From Pseudorasbora parva (taxonomy: Eukaryota; Chordata; Actinopteri; Cypriniformes; Gobionidae): 64,000 bases of DNA. The stretch covers positions 14,027,861 through 14,091,860 of the forward strand of contig NC_090178.1 in the NCBI RefSeq assembly GCF_024679245.1, written 5' to 3'. Within the stretch, counting starts at the first letter, position 1. The number at the start of each line of letters is the position of its first letter. Below, piece after piece: positions 27,938 through 38,040 of this stretch. The notes under the pieces were generated by a model, which saw only the letters and a list, made by a program, of their open reading frames with translations, searched no databases and had not been told where the DNA came from. The translations under genes were made by a program, and so were the position numbers.

Positions 27938-30067
27938 AGCAATCTGCATGCTCTGATTCAACATTTTCACGTTCGTTTCGGGATAGCTAACGTGAATCAA
28001 ATTTGAACATGCAAGCGATTTTATAGCATTTCCTAATAACTGTTACATGGGATGGGAGCTCATACCAACGACACACACAAGCCTTAGAGCTCACACATTC
28101 CAAATTAAGTTTCCTTAAACAGTTAAATATAAGAAATTATGTAAAAAATGTCCGTCTTTAGTGAGTATTCACATAGACACCGTCGGTTATGTCTAACACG
28201 AATGTTCAGTGTGTATTTTGTATATGGTAAATCAATATTTAATCATTTGAATATACTCCAGGGTTTTTACTGATACAAAGCCATATGCTACTCGCTGAAG
28301 TAACCCTTTAAGTAGTCTTACGCCGTGTGTCCACCAAAGCGTTTTTTCACGCAGCTGGGTGGCGTTTTCAATTGTTTTCAATAGGAGCGCTGCGTTTTTA
28401 GAATGTCTGGAGGCCGTGTGTCCACCAAAGAGTTTTTAGCCAGCTGAAAATGCTAGGCGCTCTGCTGAAAACACCTTGTTGTGAGCGCTTGAGAGCATTT
28501 TGGCAGGCAGCGTTTTTTTTCTTCAGTTGAGAAAAAAACTGTAAACGAATGAGTTATAAAAAAATTCACCCCCCTCACAGTTGTCATGAAGGTCAAAATT
28601 AGCCGTATAGGCAAAAACCACAATTTGTACCAGGCTGTAAACAGGTTTTTTTCTGCTGTAAAGTTGCGCATTTTAACATGGGGCTCAATAAGATTCTGCT
28701 TCCTTCTGGAGCCTGCCTCTAGTGGCCAGTTGAGGAATTACAGTTTACATTACTTCCGTATTGGCTTCAAGAGAGATCGCAGGAGGTTGACTCTTGTTCA
28801 CGACACGCAGAATGTGTCAGTTGGTCGGTGTTGTATTTGTCCTGCCCCTCCTCCACTGTGATTGGACGGCTGGGTGAAGAGTGGCAGTGATGAGCGTTGA
28901 GTGATGAATGTTACTCAAAGTTGAACATTCTTCAACTCTCTGCGACCAGTAAAAAAGGCTGAACGCTCAGCGCTTGAGCATGAAATACTCGCTCAGCACC
29001 TCGGTGCGCTCCAGGCGTTCTAACGTGCGGGACTCCCATTGAAAACAACTGAAAACGCCAGCCAGCTGCGTTAAAAAAAAAGGCTTTGGTGTACACATGG
29101 CCTTAAAGTCAGGATCGTGACAGATGCTTGGCTAGATTTGATGGTTCTTCATCAGTTTTATAAGCACAGTAATTACAAATATCACCTCTACTCCTGTCTT
29201 TATTTAAATGTTCAAATTAATGATATCGTACTGTTTGAAATAAAATATATACCGGTATTTTCCCAGTACTAGTATACCGCGCATCCCTACTTTGAAGGCT
29301 GAACAAAGTGGACCTGCAATCCGGATGAAAATAACAGCGTTTGGTCGGCTTTGCAAAATGGCCTTGCCCCCAATATTCTCGGAGGACGGATTTATGTAAA
29401 TATTGGGGCTGCTGATACCAGCAACCCTGGAGGAAAAGGCTGTAGTTCCCTACCGCTGCTTGCTGTAGCTAGTCCATAGAAATGTATTTCTTTAAAAGCA
29501 AATATCTCCCTTTGCTTTAAACTTTGCATGTTGTAACATTGCAGATGTTGTTTAGGCTCAAACAGCAACATTACACAAGTTAGTAAAGGGAAATCATGTT
29601 TTACCACCCCTTTAATAAATCTGCAAAAAGGTCAACAATTCCCTTTTTCTGTCAATATGGGGTCCTGTGTGTACATTAAGGAGAAAGAAAATGAACTTAA
29701 ATGATTTTAGCAAATGGCTGCAATATAACAAAGAGTGAAAGATTTAAGGGGGTCTGAATACTTTCTGTACCCACCGTAAAAGGAAGGATGACAGGAATGA
29801 TGCAACAATTTACCAGAACAAAAATGGGTTTGTACACTTCAGAACATCTCTTGAAGAAGCGGCTGCTTGATGGTTTTGTTTGACCAAGAATGCTTCAGGC
29901 CAAATAGGAAATTAAAGAGTAAACTGTGTTGACTGGGAGAAAATATTCTTACTGATGCTTAACAAACTCTTGCTGTTTTTTTTAAGGCTTCAGTGTCAAA
30001 GTATAGACACTATATGATAGTAGCAGGATTGCTGGTGCTGCAAATCTGCCAGCAAACATGGAAATGA
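13462..30067 (+). CDS. Small secreted or membrane-anchored Tyr-rich protein, 4 exons, unrecognised
   Basis: Exons 13462-13522, 21991-22077, 22549-22610 and 29987-30067 join in a constant frame (phases 1, 1, 0) to give 96 residues and TGA. All introns are GT-AG, and the last acceptor has a strong T tract. Residues 1-20 are a typical signal peptide ([20 protein letters not shown]). Residues 27-60 are acidic and Tyr/Phe-rich ([14 protein letters not shown]) with N-glycosylation sequons NST at 41 and NGT at 50. Residues 79-90 are hydrophobic ([12 protein letters not shown]), a short membrane anchor or GPI-type tail. The hydrophobic tail falls in the last exon, after a 7.4-kb intron filled with transposons. 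A poly(A) hexamer is at 30659. I do not recognise the family. Human C1orf54, a short acidic Tyr-rich protein encoded close to PLEKHO1, is a possible relative, from memory and unproven. The last exon is the least certain. Confidence 0.62.
13840..14260. repeat. Palindromic dispersed repeat (CAAACGTTTGAACAG family)
   Basis: Shares the end word 'cgtttgaacagtag' and the interior 'gaaggatcatgtgaaattgaag' with a common fish repeat. A related copy, split by family A, lies at 48559-48677 and 49372-49400. Confidence 0.55.
14261..15660 (+). other. Intron 1 of the small gene, no gene seen
   Basis: Intronic DNA. A GGGA-rich tract lies near 14890-14910, and a fragment near 14590-14740 resembles a TTAA-class MITE (ends in TTGAACTATTTCTTA). 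Open frames at 14296-14598 overlap on both strands and look non-coding. Confidence 0.4.
15672..16810. repeat. Nested DNA-transposon remnants
   Basis: An inner unit from about 15853 (TAGCCTGACAAGCC) to about 16386 (inverse end GATTTCTAGGCTA) lies inside an outer repeat that starts GGGCCCTAATTTAAAG at 15672 and seems to end near 'gccctattcataaa' at 16800. The inner unit holds GC-richer non-coding DNA. Class is uncertain; possibly hAT-like. Confidence 0.45.
17394..17766 (-). mobile_element. Solo LTR of a Gypsy-type retrotransposon
   Basis: A 373-bp unit with ends TGTCACGT and ATGTGACA (short inverted TG...CA termini). It is flanked by the 5-bp direct repeat TAAAC (17389-17393 and 17767-17771). 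Read on the minus strand it has a TATA-like TTTATAA and, near its end, AATAAA, as expected of an LTR. No internal retroviral or gag-pol sequence adjoins it, so it is a recombination relic. Confidence 0.85.
18030..18870. repeat. GC-rich intron repeat with repeated end words
   Basis: The phrase 'tcttttactgtctatga' occurs at 18362 and again at 18668, and 'cgcccctaggttgac' resembles 'ccacccctaggggc' at 18051. This suggests decayed transposon ends. No protein is recognisable. Confidence 0.35.
19310..19440 (+). repeat. Fragment of TTAA element family D
   Basis: Matches the right part of the copy at 38711-39890: 'ataaaactaaagac', 'aaggatgcaat', 'tactcaagatt' and 'acatgagatt' in the same order. Confidence 0.7.
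19441..20356. other. Intron 1 of the small gene, nothing recognised
   Basis: AT-rich DNA with homopolymer T runs and no exon-like frame. Confidence 0.4.
20359..21180 (-). mobile_element. Tc1-like transposon, broken transposase
   Basis: The left end CACCGATCAGGC follows a TA at 20357-20358. Three minus-strand frames give successive parts of one transposase. First (21178-20957) comes the DNA-binding/linker part, then the catalytic core with FQQDNALCH (20945-20619), then the C-terminal part with [11 protein letters not shown] (20588-20298). Frameshifts and a small deletion separate them, so it is inactive. The far third of the element is missing here; a piece of the same family lies at 43300-43618. 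Confidence 0.88.
21181..21990. other. Intron 1 end of the small gene
   Basis: AT-rich, with A and T homopolymers and a short TA run near 21333. No gene. The pyrimidine tract before exon 2 ends CTCTCAG at 21990. Confidence 0.5.
22977..25025 (+). mobile_element. Retroelement-like segment (gag-like remnant), unclassified
   Basis: Begins with the hairpin AAGGGAAGC/GCTTCCCTT at 22996-23016, followed by GC-rich non-coding DNA. From 23730 the sequence looks like a leader or LTR end. 23936-24113 then reads as a short frame ([13 protein letters not shown]...), and 24380-25040 is a GC-rich Pro/Ser/Leu-rich tract open in several frames. This type of segment is repetitive in fish genomes and resembles the leader/gag part of an LTR element, but no protease or RT is present. 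The 201-aa and 183-aa open frames should not be taken as genes. Confidence 0.45.
26396..27936 (+). mobile_element. L2/CR1-type LINE, 5'-truncated, decayed RT
   Basis: Reverse transcriptase motifs appear in order: [16 protein letters not shown] and [18 protein letters not shown] (26570-26690), FQSGF, then [16 protein letters not shown] (26830-26880), [11 protein letters not shown] and a frameshifted [10 protein letters not shown] region near 27010. Then come HCYADDTQL (27103-27130, followed by a stop), LQLNSSKTE and [12 protein letters not shown]. The end [23 protein letters not shown] is a typical C-terminus. The 3' end is an ATT microsatellite. Several stops and shifts make it dead. Confidence 0.88.
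27872..27936 (+). repeat. (ATT)n microsatellite at LINE 3' end
   Basis: About 21 ATT units directly after 'caatacaaataaaatgt'. Such tails are the usual 3' ends of L2-type elements. Confidence 0.95.
28320..29103. mobile_element. Nonautonomous DNA transposon, family E (copy 2)
   Basis: Inverted ends GTGTGTCCACCAAAGC and GCTTTGGTGTACACATGGC face each other. The left end is duplicated at about 28412. The interior matches the copy at 6045-6632. Confidence 0.75.
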
Positions 30068-30658
30068 CAGTTGGCAATGGACCAAAAAAAGTGAGTTGAA
30101 ACAACCCATCACAAGTGAGCTGCAAAAGTAACATTTCATTGACTCTTAATTATTCATAATCTTTCCTCTATGACTCTTACAGAACATTCACAATGTTCAC
30201 AAATGCATTGTGCATGCACAAATTCCATATTAGTCAATGCTGTCTATCACAGAGGTTGAGGAAATCTCTACTGAGCGCACTGTTCGTCATAATAGTCTAG
30301 GGATGCGCAGCAGTGGGATAACAATTTATTATCGTGCTACATGTCAGCATCACCTTAATTTTTGGCATGTTTTGTTTTATTTTCAAAGATATTATGCTGC
30401 TGATGTCATCTAAGAGGAAGGACTGGAACATCCTCTCGCTGTCTGCACACTGTTGACATTTTCACTGAATTAATGTCTGGAGCTTTGAAAAAAAAAACCT
30501 TACTAAAAACATCATTTTTTGAAACTTTTATATCTAACTTGAAATGATCACAGATTGTATGTTTTACATTTATTAGGTCTAGTCATTATTTGAGGAGCTT
30601 TTATATAACAAATGTAACCTTTATTCATACACTTTCATGCTTTTGCTGAAAATATTGA

Positions 30659-30664
30659 AATAAA
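30659..30664 (+). terminator. Candidate poly(A) signal of the small gene
   Basis: AATAAA about 590 bases after the proposed stop at 30067, with no earlier canonical hexamer between them. It supports, but does not prove, the terminal exon. Confidence 0.45.
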
Positions 30665-30859
30665 TAATTTTTAACATGTGGTCTGATTTACATGTCTACA
30701 ACTTTCAGCTCTGAGTGTGACCTTTATTTAGGCCTCTATATATTCCACATATTCTAAAAGAGGTAGATATTAAAATAATGATTTTAAGAACATAATCGCT
30801 GAATACTGGACAAGAGACAGATGTTCGTAGTATTCCCATTTACAATTTACATTTAAATT

Positions 30860-31125
30860 CATGGTGAAAATCAAGTTTTTAACGTTATTTATATGTCTAT
30901 GTGGTGTTTTTAATATGCTTTAAGATGTGCAGATTCATAAATCAACACCATTGCTGAGTATTTTGAAATCACTGGAGTGGTTTCTGATGTCACAAACTAC
31001 TTTGTAACCAATCACATCTATGTGTCAACGTTTTTTTTTACTGAAGTAGGGCACGATTACTAAAGAGACAGAGAGACTAAAGAGACAGATATTAGAGTCC
31101 CGGGGGATATAAAGAAATGAGGACA
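30860..31125. repeat. Dispersed repeat family B (copy)
   Basis: Shares 'gaaaatcaagtttttaacg', 'tctatgtggtgtttttaata' and 'ttgctgagtattttgaaat' with 5960-6050/6640-6700 and 60605-60700. It contains no family E insertion, so it shows the unsplit form. Confidence 0.7.
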
Positions 31126-31439
31126 GATTTTACGCTAAATCACTACTCATAAACGTCAGTTTATTTGAATTAAAATAGTGAGGAAGCGCGATGCTTTTTC
31201 AATTTGCCTACATTATCTAAACTGCATTTGAGTGTGTTGAAAGTTATAATGTTATTCTGTGTGTTAGTTTGTTGGCTGTATGAGACTAGCAGTGAGCTAC
31301 ATTAACATTAGAATAGCCTCTAAAGGCCTACTGACAATATTCTAATATTTCATTGTTTTGAGCTACAAACCATTCATTTGTTTTATGTAAATGTGCTCAC
31401 CTGTCTAATAAAGCACACGCAAGAACGGCATCTCTATCT

Positions 31440-31820
31440 AGTCAAAGTTTTCTGCGAAGCTCTCGCTATCTCGGAAAAGCCACGCCAACACTGGTCCTCA
31501 TTTTGTTCCAAAGTCTGCTTGCCATGATCCTTAATGTTTAAAATGAAAATACAACAGCATGCCGCGAGATGTGATGCTGTTGTCCACGTCTGTTGCCATT
31601 GTTTCTACAGCAATAAAAGTGGAAACAGAGGGTAACGCGGATGATGCCATTGACAGGCTTGCACGTCCCGGTTCCTTAAAATAGCAATTTTCTCATGATT
31701 TGCAAATAGTTGGAAACATTTGGGATTATTGTAAGTACTTAACTAAACAAAATATATTACATAGGCCTAGTTTTTTCCCCAGATATTTTACGACATAAAT
31801 CCTACATATTGCACCTTTAA
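31440..31820 (-). repeat. Dispersed repeat family A (partial, inverted)
   Basis: The last 200 bases ('agcaattttctcatgatttg', 'tagttggaaacatttggg', 'aaatcctacatattgcacct') match the inverted start of the copy at 48680. The left part is more diverged. Confidence 0.65.
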
Positions 31821-31859
31821 CGTAAACATGGACGAAATTAAATGAAGCTTGAATAGAGA

Positions 31860-34800
31860 CAGTTATATCTCTGCTATAGAAGATTGCAGATGTGGAAAGA
31901 CAATAAAAGATGTGATAGCACTAAGCGTGATTATCCATTTCGAAGGGAGTAGCCCGCTCTAACGATAAGGGTAAAGCTATGATTTATAAGCTTTTCGGTT
32001 CAAGACTACATACCTCCCCCTTTGAGATGTATTAAATGCCAGAGAATGGGACATACGGCAAAACAGTGTAAAGGGAAAATGCGTTGTGCAAAGTGCGGAG
32101 GAGAACATGAATATGCCAAGTGTGAAGAGGGAGCAGAGATCAAATGCTGTAACTGTGGGGGAGGACATGCAGTATACAACAGATCCCCTGTACAACAGGA
32201 AGCTCAGGAAATACAAAAAGTAAAAACAATGCAAAAGCTAACATAATGCAGAAGCTACTCATAAGATAAAATACAGATGGGACAGAGAGAATCAATGAGC
32301 CAGGAATCAGTGTGGATTCTTATATCCAGTAAATGTAAATCTTGCAAGAAATGTATCAGATCTGATTTTTATGATAAATATAATAGATTTTGTGGCATTC
32401 ATATGTGCTGTAATAAATGGTACATCAGAAGTAGAGAGGAAGTTGGATAAGATAAAGATTATTGTAGGATGTGCTAATAAATTCCTAAAGGAAACAAAAG
32501 TCAGCTGGAAGTTCATGGGATTTTGAAAACAAAAACAAAAAAAACAACAGACATAATTTGTATTCAAGAAACATGGTTAAATAGCTCCTTGGATTTTAAG
32601 ATCAATTGCTATATAGTAAAGAGGGAGGACAGAGGAAATGGAAGAGGGGGAGGGTGTGCAACATTTAGCAAAGAGGTTATAGCATACAAAAAAATATATA
32701 TGAAAATTGTAATGCAGAGTATATTAATATAGCAATAATGAGAATACTCAGAGGTAATCAGAAATTGTTATAATCCATGTAAAGAATTAAGTAATAATAT
32801 TTTAGAGGAAGTTATGGGTGATACACAGGGCAAATGTTATTATATGTGGGGATTTTAATGCTAATAATGGTTTATGGGGGTAGCAAAAAGATAATAATGG
32901 GTAAATAGTAGAACTTTTTTATAGAAGAACATTCACTGGTGTGTTTGAATGATGGTAAACCAAAAAGGACAAGTGGCACGTCTTGTCTCTATATAATGTC
33001 AGCAGCTTTAGTCGGCACTTGACACTATGTGAAGACAATATGGGTAGTGATTATTGGCCCGTGATATGAGAAAATAAAAAATGAGTACAATAGGAAAACA
33101 TTAGTCAATGTGTATGGGGATTTAAACAGATGAAATGGAAGGAATTCAATATAATGTGTAAAGAAAATGTAAAAAATATAAAATTAGAACTATTGAGAAG
33201 AAGTATAGTAAGAAAGTAGGAGAGATTAATTATGCAGCAAACCAATCTATACCTTTAATAAGAAGTAATGGAAAGAAGAAAAAAATGCACTGTGGTGGTC
33301 TGAAGAATGCAGAGTGGCAATCACAGAGAGGAATAAGGCATTTTGGTTTTTAAAAAGGTTAATAACTCAAGATACAATGGTAGAATATCAGAAGAAAAGT
33401 GCAACTAAAAGAAGGGTAATTAAAATGCAAAAAGAAAGGCCTGCAGAGACTGAAATGCATGTGGTGTGAGAAATAAGGGAAATCAATGGTATTAAAAGTA
33501 AGAGATCCCTGTAATAGAAAAGGAAGGGAAAATGATTGTTACAAATAAGGAAAAGGCAGCAGTCTCAGCTAAAACCTTTGCTAAAAATTCACACAGTATT
33601 AAAAACTTGGATGAGAAGTTCTTAAAAAGAGGTCAGGAAATAAGTAAAGTATATAAGAATGTTTGTAAAACTTTCCATCCTTTGGAGGGCGCCTATTCTA
33701 AACAAAGGCGTAGTTTAATGACGCCAAGTGTGAGCGCAGTATCTTGGGACATGTGGTCTTCAACTCACAGCCGGTGGAAAATAGGACTCGGGCAGAAATC
33801 ATGTTCATGGATGCGGTTTTTAACGTTACTGTAGTGTAAAGCAGAGCAGGACCGAGTGTTGTGGAGCTGAGCAAGGCCGCTGGAGTGATTTTTATACAAA
33901 CACACGGCTCGCGAGTACCGGGACTTTTATTATGACGGGACGGGAAACAGTCGCCGGGCGCGCGCACTTCCGCCTTTTCTGGTCATGATTATAAGGTAAA
34001 GCAGCTCTGTTTATCATATTAGATACATTTAAATGTGTTTAAAATTATGTTATTACTTTACTCTGTGTGTTCGCTCGGCGCTGCTGTGACACTTGTTCAC
34101 ACTGCTAAGAGAAAAGCGATTCTGCAGAATAAAACGCAGGGTAACGCAGATATGACGCGACTGACAGGCGACTCGCTCAAACGCTATGCTGAAACGGCCC
34201 GGTCCTTAGTTAAAATAGCAATTTTCTCACAATTTACAAATAGTTGGAAACATTTGAGAGATTATAGGTACACAATTGAACAAAATATATAACACTGGCC
34301 TAGTGGTTTTTGGATATTTTACTGCAAAAATACTACATAGCGCACCTTTAATAATTCAAAGAATACATCAGGGATAGACATGATCAGTTACAGCATGTTA
34401 AAAAACTTACCAGAGGTAGCCTTTAAAGCATTATTGGGTCTATATGAAGGAATGTGGTCTGAAGGATAAAGTTATCTGTCCTAATATACCACCAAATGGT
34501 GCATCAGTATGAAACATTCCGGAACCGGCTGTTGAAATTAGATTGTTAGAGGCCCGCAAAAAAAAGAGAGATAGTTTCAGTGGTTTTATGAAATAAACAT
34601 TTTATTCTTTTATACAGATAGCTCTAAAGATCCAGTCAGTCAGAAAGTTGTTAAAGGAGTGTATATTCCAAGCAAGTAATAAAAATATGACAACAAAAAT
34701 GGGACAATAGTGGTGCGGGCAGGTGATATTATAACAATGAAAGAGATAGAAAGGAAGAAGTAATGATTTCCAGATTAAGGTTTGGACAGACAGGATTAAA

Positions 34801-35190
34801 TGAACACTTGCAATCATGGGGAAGCAAGATCATAGTATGTGTGATGAGATGTTTTAGAAACAGTAACATGTGTTTTAAAGTGTAGTAAAATATTGTGATT
34901 ATCGTAATAGTCTTTTTTTTTGTGTACTGCACCTCTTGGGAAAGAGTTTGAGAGATAATCAGACATATAGCGATTTTAACCTTTTGAAAGTGTACAGGTA
35001 TAGAGCATAGGATATGGACTTTGTGGTGCTTTTACCCATCTCAGAGAGTGTGAAGCCCACTGTGGAAGCTGAAGGAGCTGAACACACACATAAAAAAAAA
35101 AATTCAGATGCATCCCCTATGTAAGTTATACAGTAGGTGGCGGTAATACTCCAAGAAGTGAACAGTCATATAGCGAGAAGAAGAATATCT
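31860..35190 (+). mobile_element. I-type LINE with zinc knuckles, endonuclease, RT and RNase H traces, split by a MITE
   Basis: 32022-32200 carries CCHC-like knuckles (RCIKCQRMGHTAKQC, RCAKCGGEHEYAKC, KCCNCGGGHAVYN), the end of an ORF1. ORF2 follows with endonuclease motifs DIICIQETWL (32553) and IICGDFNANNGLWG (32838-32880), then a domain with WWSEECRVAITERNKAFW (33294). After an interruption the RT start is seen (GIDMISYSMLKNLPEVAF, 34374). After a deletion comes an RNase H motif FYTDSSKDPVSQ (34608), then a C-terminal trace ISRLRFGQTGLNEHL (34767). The 3' part has GTAGGTGGCGGTAATACTCC and an AGAAGAAGAA end. Order and RNase H point to the I clade. Many stops make it inactive. Confidence 0.82.
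33661..34352 (-). mobile_element. Family A nonautonomous element inserted in the I-type LINE
   Basis: An inverted copy of 48680-49371. It begins with GGAGGGCGCCTATTC (33681) and ends CTACATAGCGCACCTTTA. LINE protein motifs stop just before it and resume just after it, which shows it inserted later. Confidence 0.8.
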
Positions 35191-35264
35191 GAAGATCTCT
35201 GAGCTGAGTGGAGGTGCGGGGATATTTAGCATATTAATGTATCCATACACTAAAACATTTTAAA

Positions 35265-35870
35265 ATGGCCCCATCGTCTAGTGGGGTTCCGCAAAGATTC
35301 ATTCTTGGCCCAATTTTTATTTCATTATCCCATAGGTTTCTATATTTCATAAGCACGGAGTATATTTTCATTGTTATGCGGAGACAACACTAAGGTGTTG
35401 CGGAAACATGACACAAGTTCTTTTGAATCACTAATATTGAGATGTTTCTAAATTTGAATGAAAGCAAAACTTAAATAATCTGGTTCGGGGCACTGACACT
35501 CATAACTCTTTTGACTTTCTGTAAATCTGCAGTGAAGAACCTTGGTGTGTATTTTGATAGTTCTTTGAAATTTGATAAACAGATGAATTAATTGGTCAAA
35601 TCTCGTTTCTAAGATCAATAGTAATGGTTAAACCATTTTTGTCCCCCAGTGATTTAAAAAGGATTATTCATGCTTTTATTTCTGAAAAACTATAATATTG
35701 TTACTCAGTGTATGGGTGTTAGCAAAGTATTGTTAACACTTAAATGCATGAATGGTTTTCACCTATCATTATTACACATTCGGGTCATTAGTGACCCGGA
35801 TTTTAGATCTATATCTAAAATCCATCTATATCATTCTAATCTAACACCGATGGATAGACACCTGTCGAGA
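35265..35870 (+). mobile_element. Rex1/L2-like LINE fragment
   Basis: Reverse transcriptase traces appear in order: SGVPQRFILGPIFI (35280), a YADD-region remnant near 35375, FLNLNESKT (35445), VKNLGVYFDSSLKFDKQMN (35535) and SPSDLKRIIHAF-like sequence (35645). These suit a Rex1-type element. Frameshifts and stops are frequent. Confidence 0.65.
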
Positions 35871-35929
35871 TAATATAAAACTCTCCTGATATTAGAGTAC
35901 CAAATGCAGAAGAAAAAAAAAAAAGCATA

Positions 35930-37075
35930 CACTCACCTAAAGTATTATTAGGAACATCTATACAATTTCACATTAATGCAATTATCTAATCAACCAATCA
36001 CATGGCAGATGCTTCAATGCATTTAGGGGTGTGGTCCTGGTCAAGATAACCTCCTGAATTCCAAACTGAATGTCAGAATTCAGAAAGGTGATTTAAGCAG
36101 TTTTGAGCGTGGCATGGTTGTTGGTGCCAGACGAGCCGGTCTGAATATTTCACAATATGCCCAGTCACTGTGATTTTCAAGCACAACCGTTTCTAGGGGT
36201 TAAAAAGAATGGTGTGATAAGGAAAAAAAACATCCAGTATGCGGCAGTCCTGTGGATGAAAATGCCTTGTTGATACTAGAGGTGAAAGGAGAATAGGCTG
36301 ACTGAATCAAGCTGATAGAAGAGCAACCTTGACTGAAATAACCACTCGTTACAACACGCACAACTTTGAGGCAGATGGGCCACAACAGCAGAAGACCCCA
36401 CCGGTTACCACTCATCTCCACTACAAATAGGAAAAATAGGCTACAGTTTGCACAAGTTCACCAAAATTGGATAGTTAAAGACTGGAAAAATGTTGCCTGA
36501 TCTGATGAGTCTCGATTTCTGTTGAAACATTTAAATGGTAGAGTCAGAATTTAGCGTAAACAGAATGAGAACATGGATCCATCATGCCTTGTTACCACCG
36601 TGAGGCTGCTGGTGGTGGTGTAATGGTGTGGGGGAGTTAGTGCCAATTGGGGATTGTTTAAATGCCACAGCCTACCTGAGCATTGTTTCTGACCATGTCC
36701 ATCCCACCATGGACCCATCCTCTGATGGCTACTTCCAGCAGGATAATGCACCATGTCACAAAGCTCGAATAATTTCAAATTGGTTTCTTGAACATGACAA
36801 TAAGTTCACTGTACTAAAATGCCCCCACAGTCACCAGATCTCAGCCCAATAGAGCATCTTTGGGATGTGGTGGAACGGGAGCTTAGTGTTCTGGATGTGC
36901 ATCCCACAAATCTCCATCAACTGCAAGATGCTATCCTATCAATATGGACCAACATTTCTAAAGAATGCTCTCAGCAACTTGTTGAATCAATGCCACATAG
37001 AATTAAGGCAGTTCTGAAGGCGAAAGGGGGTCAAACAGCATTAGTAGATGTTCCTAATAATCCTTTAGATGAGTG
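35930..37075 (+). mobile_element. Complete-ended Tc1-like transposon, decayed transposase
   Basis: Inverted ends CACTCACCTAAAG and CTTTAGATGAGTG (over about 28 bases with few mismatches, including ATTATTAGGAACATC) are flanked by TA on both sides. The transposase runs plus-strand: FERGMVVGARRAGLN near 36105, DHVHPTMD and FQQDNAPCH near 36690-36760, then after a one-base shift CPPQSPDLSPIEHLWD (36815-36870) and a C-terminus ending MPHRIKAVLKAKGG. Stops and shifts make it dead. Restoring the frame, I count 36 residues between the last two catalytic acids. Confidence 0.88.
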
Positions 37076-37084
37076 TATTTTGTT

Positions 37085-37334
37085 ACACTGTAAAAAAAAT
37101 AATAATAAAAAAAAGTCTCCAACTGAAAATGTTCTAGTGACTGATCACATCTAAATGTATTAGTTGGCCGAATTGAAATTCTGTAAATTAATTACTTTTT
37201 CAGTTGGCCCAATTGAAATTCTGTGAATTGATGCAATTTAATTCTCAGAAATTTAATTCAGCCAACTGAAAAATGTAGATGTCATGATTCACTTAAAATG
37301 TTTCAATTGGAGACCTGAATTTAATTTACAGTGT
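37085..37334. mobile_element. MITE with ACACTGTAAA ends
   Basis: Starts ACACTGTAAA and ends TTTACAGTGT. The interior is partly palindromic: 'caactgaaaatgt' near 37119 faces 'caactgaaaaatgt' near 37264, and 'aattgaaattctgt' repeats at 37170 and 37211. It lies 9 bases after the Tc1-like element. Confidence 0.7.
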
Positions 37335-38040
37335 ACCCTTTTGCGTTTGGAAGGGTTCAGTTTGAGCAGATGTTTTATACCATCATCCCTCATCAGAGCT
37401 CATTTCCCATTACATGGAGAATCCAGCTCACTCCTGATCTCAAACATATTCTCAAAACTATAATTTTCAACATCTTCAAAATCAATAATTTGATCGATTC
37501 GTTTCGCTGATGAATCTTTCAATAATTTTGTTTTCTGCCTGTGGTAACTTTGAGTGAAACGGCACTTTATCATTGCCATCTTATGGGATAAAGGCAATTT
37601 GCACATATTCAGTCATCAAAGATTAAAATATTTTTGTGCAGTAAAAATATACTTACACTGTTACACACCTCGGGTCGTTAGTGACCCTATACAATTTTTT
37701 TTTACAAAACAAAATAAATAGGAAAACAAGCATTCTTTTATAATTGTATTTTTTTTCTTTTTTTCCCCAAAACGTTGTGCAAATAATGAGAACAATAGAA
37801 GCAATCAAACCAACAATACGGCATCATGCAAGTGCTCACAAAAAACATAATATAATAGTAAATGATAGTATTAATGGGGCATGTGAAACATTTTTCTAAA
37901 ATGGCTAAAGACTAAGCAGCTCGGGTTGAGTTAGGCAGGTTTATCCACCAGCTTGGAACAGTCAGGGTAATGGTTTGTGAAAGTAATTTTGTGCCTCTTT
38001 GGGATGGCATCAGAAGGCACCATTCACTCGCAAAATGCAG

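Larger units (their letters stand above)
25688..29611. mobile_element. TTAA-flanked DNA transposon carrying a LINE and a second MITE
   Basis: Ends AGGGTGGTAAAAC and its inverse GTTTTACCACCCCT are flanked by TTAA at 25684-25687 and 29612-29615, as in piggyBac or Kolobok-type elements. The left 200 bases (about 25700-25915) are repeated at 26206-26395, both with 'acggtctgatggtttccggg' and 'ctcagattggttagct'. An L2-type LINE begins just after the second copy. A family E element sits at 28320-29103. No transposase was recognised. Confidence 0.82.
22782..29776 (+). mobile_element. Tc1-like element, broken open by nested insertions
   Basis: Long inverted ends are still present. On the left, TTATTCAGACCCCTT and 'actctttgttgcagccattt' run to about 22976. 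On the right, 29615-29776 is the inverse, ending in CCCACCG before TA. The remaining transposase DNA is at about 25026-25683, with traces such as 'cagtccctccag'-like and 'gaagcatggtggtggcagc', and is full of stops. The left gap (22977-25025) holds retroelement-like DNA and the right gap holds a TTAA element. The whole lies in intron 3 of the small gene. Confidence 0.8.
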
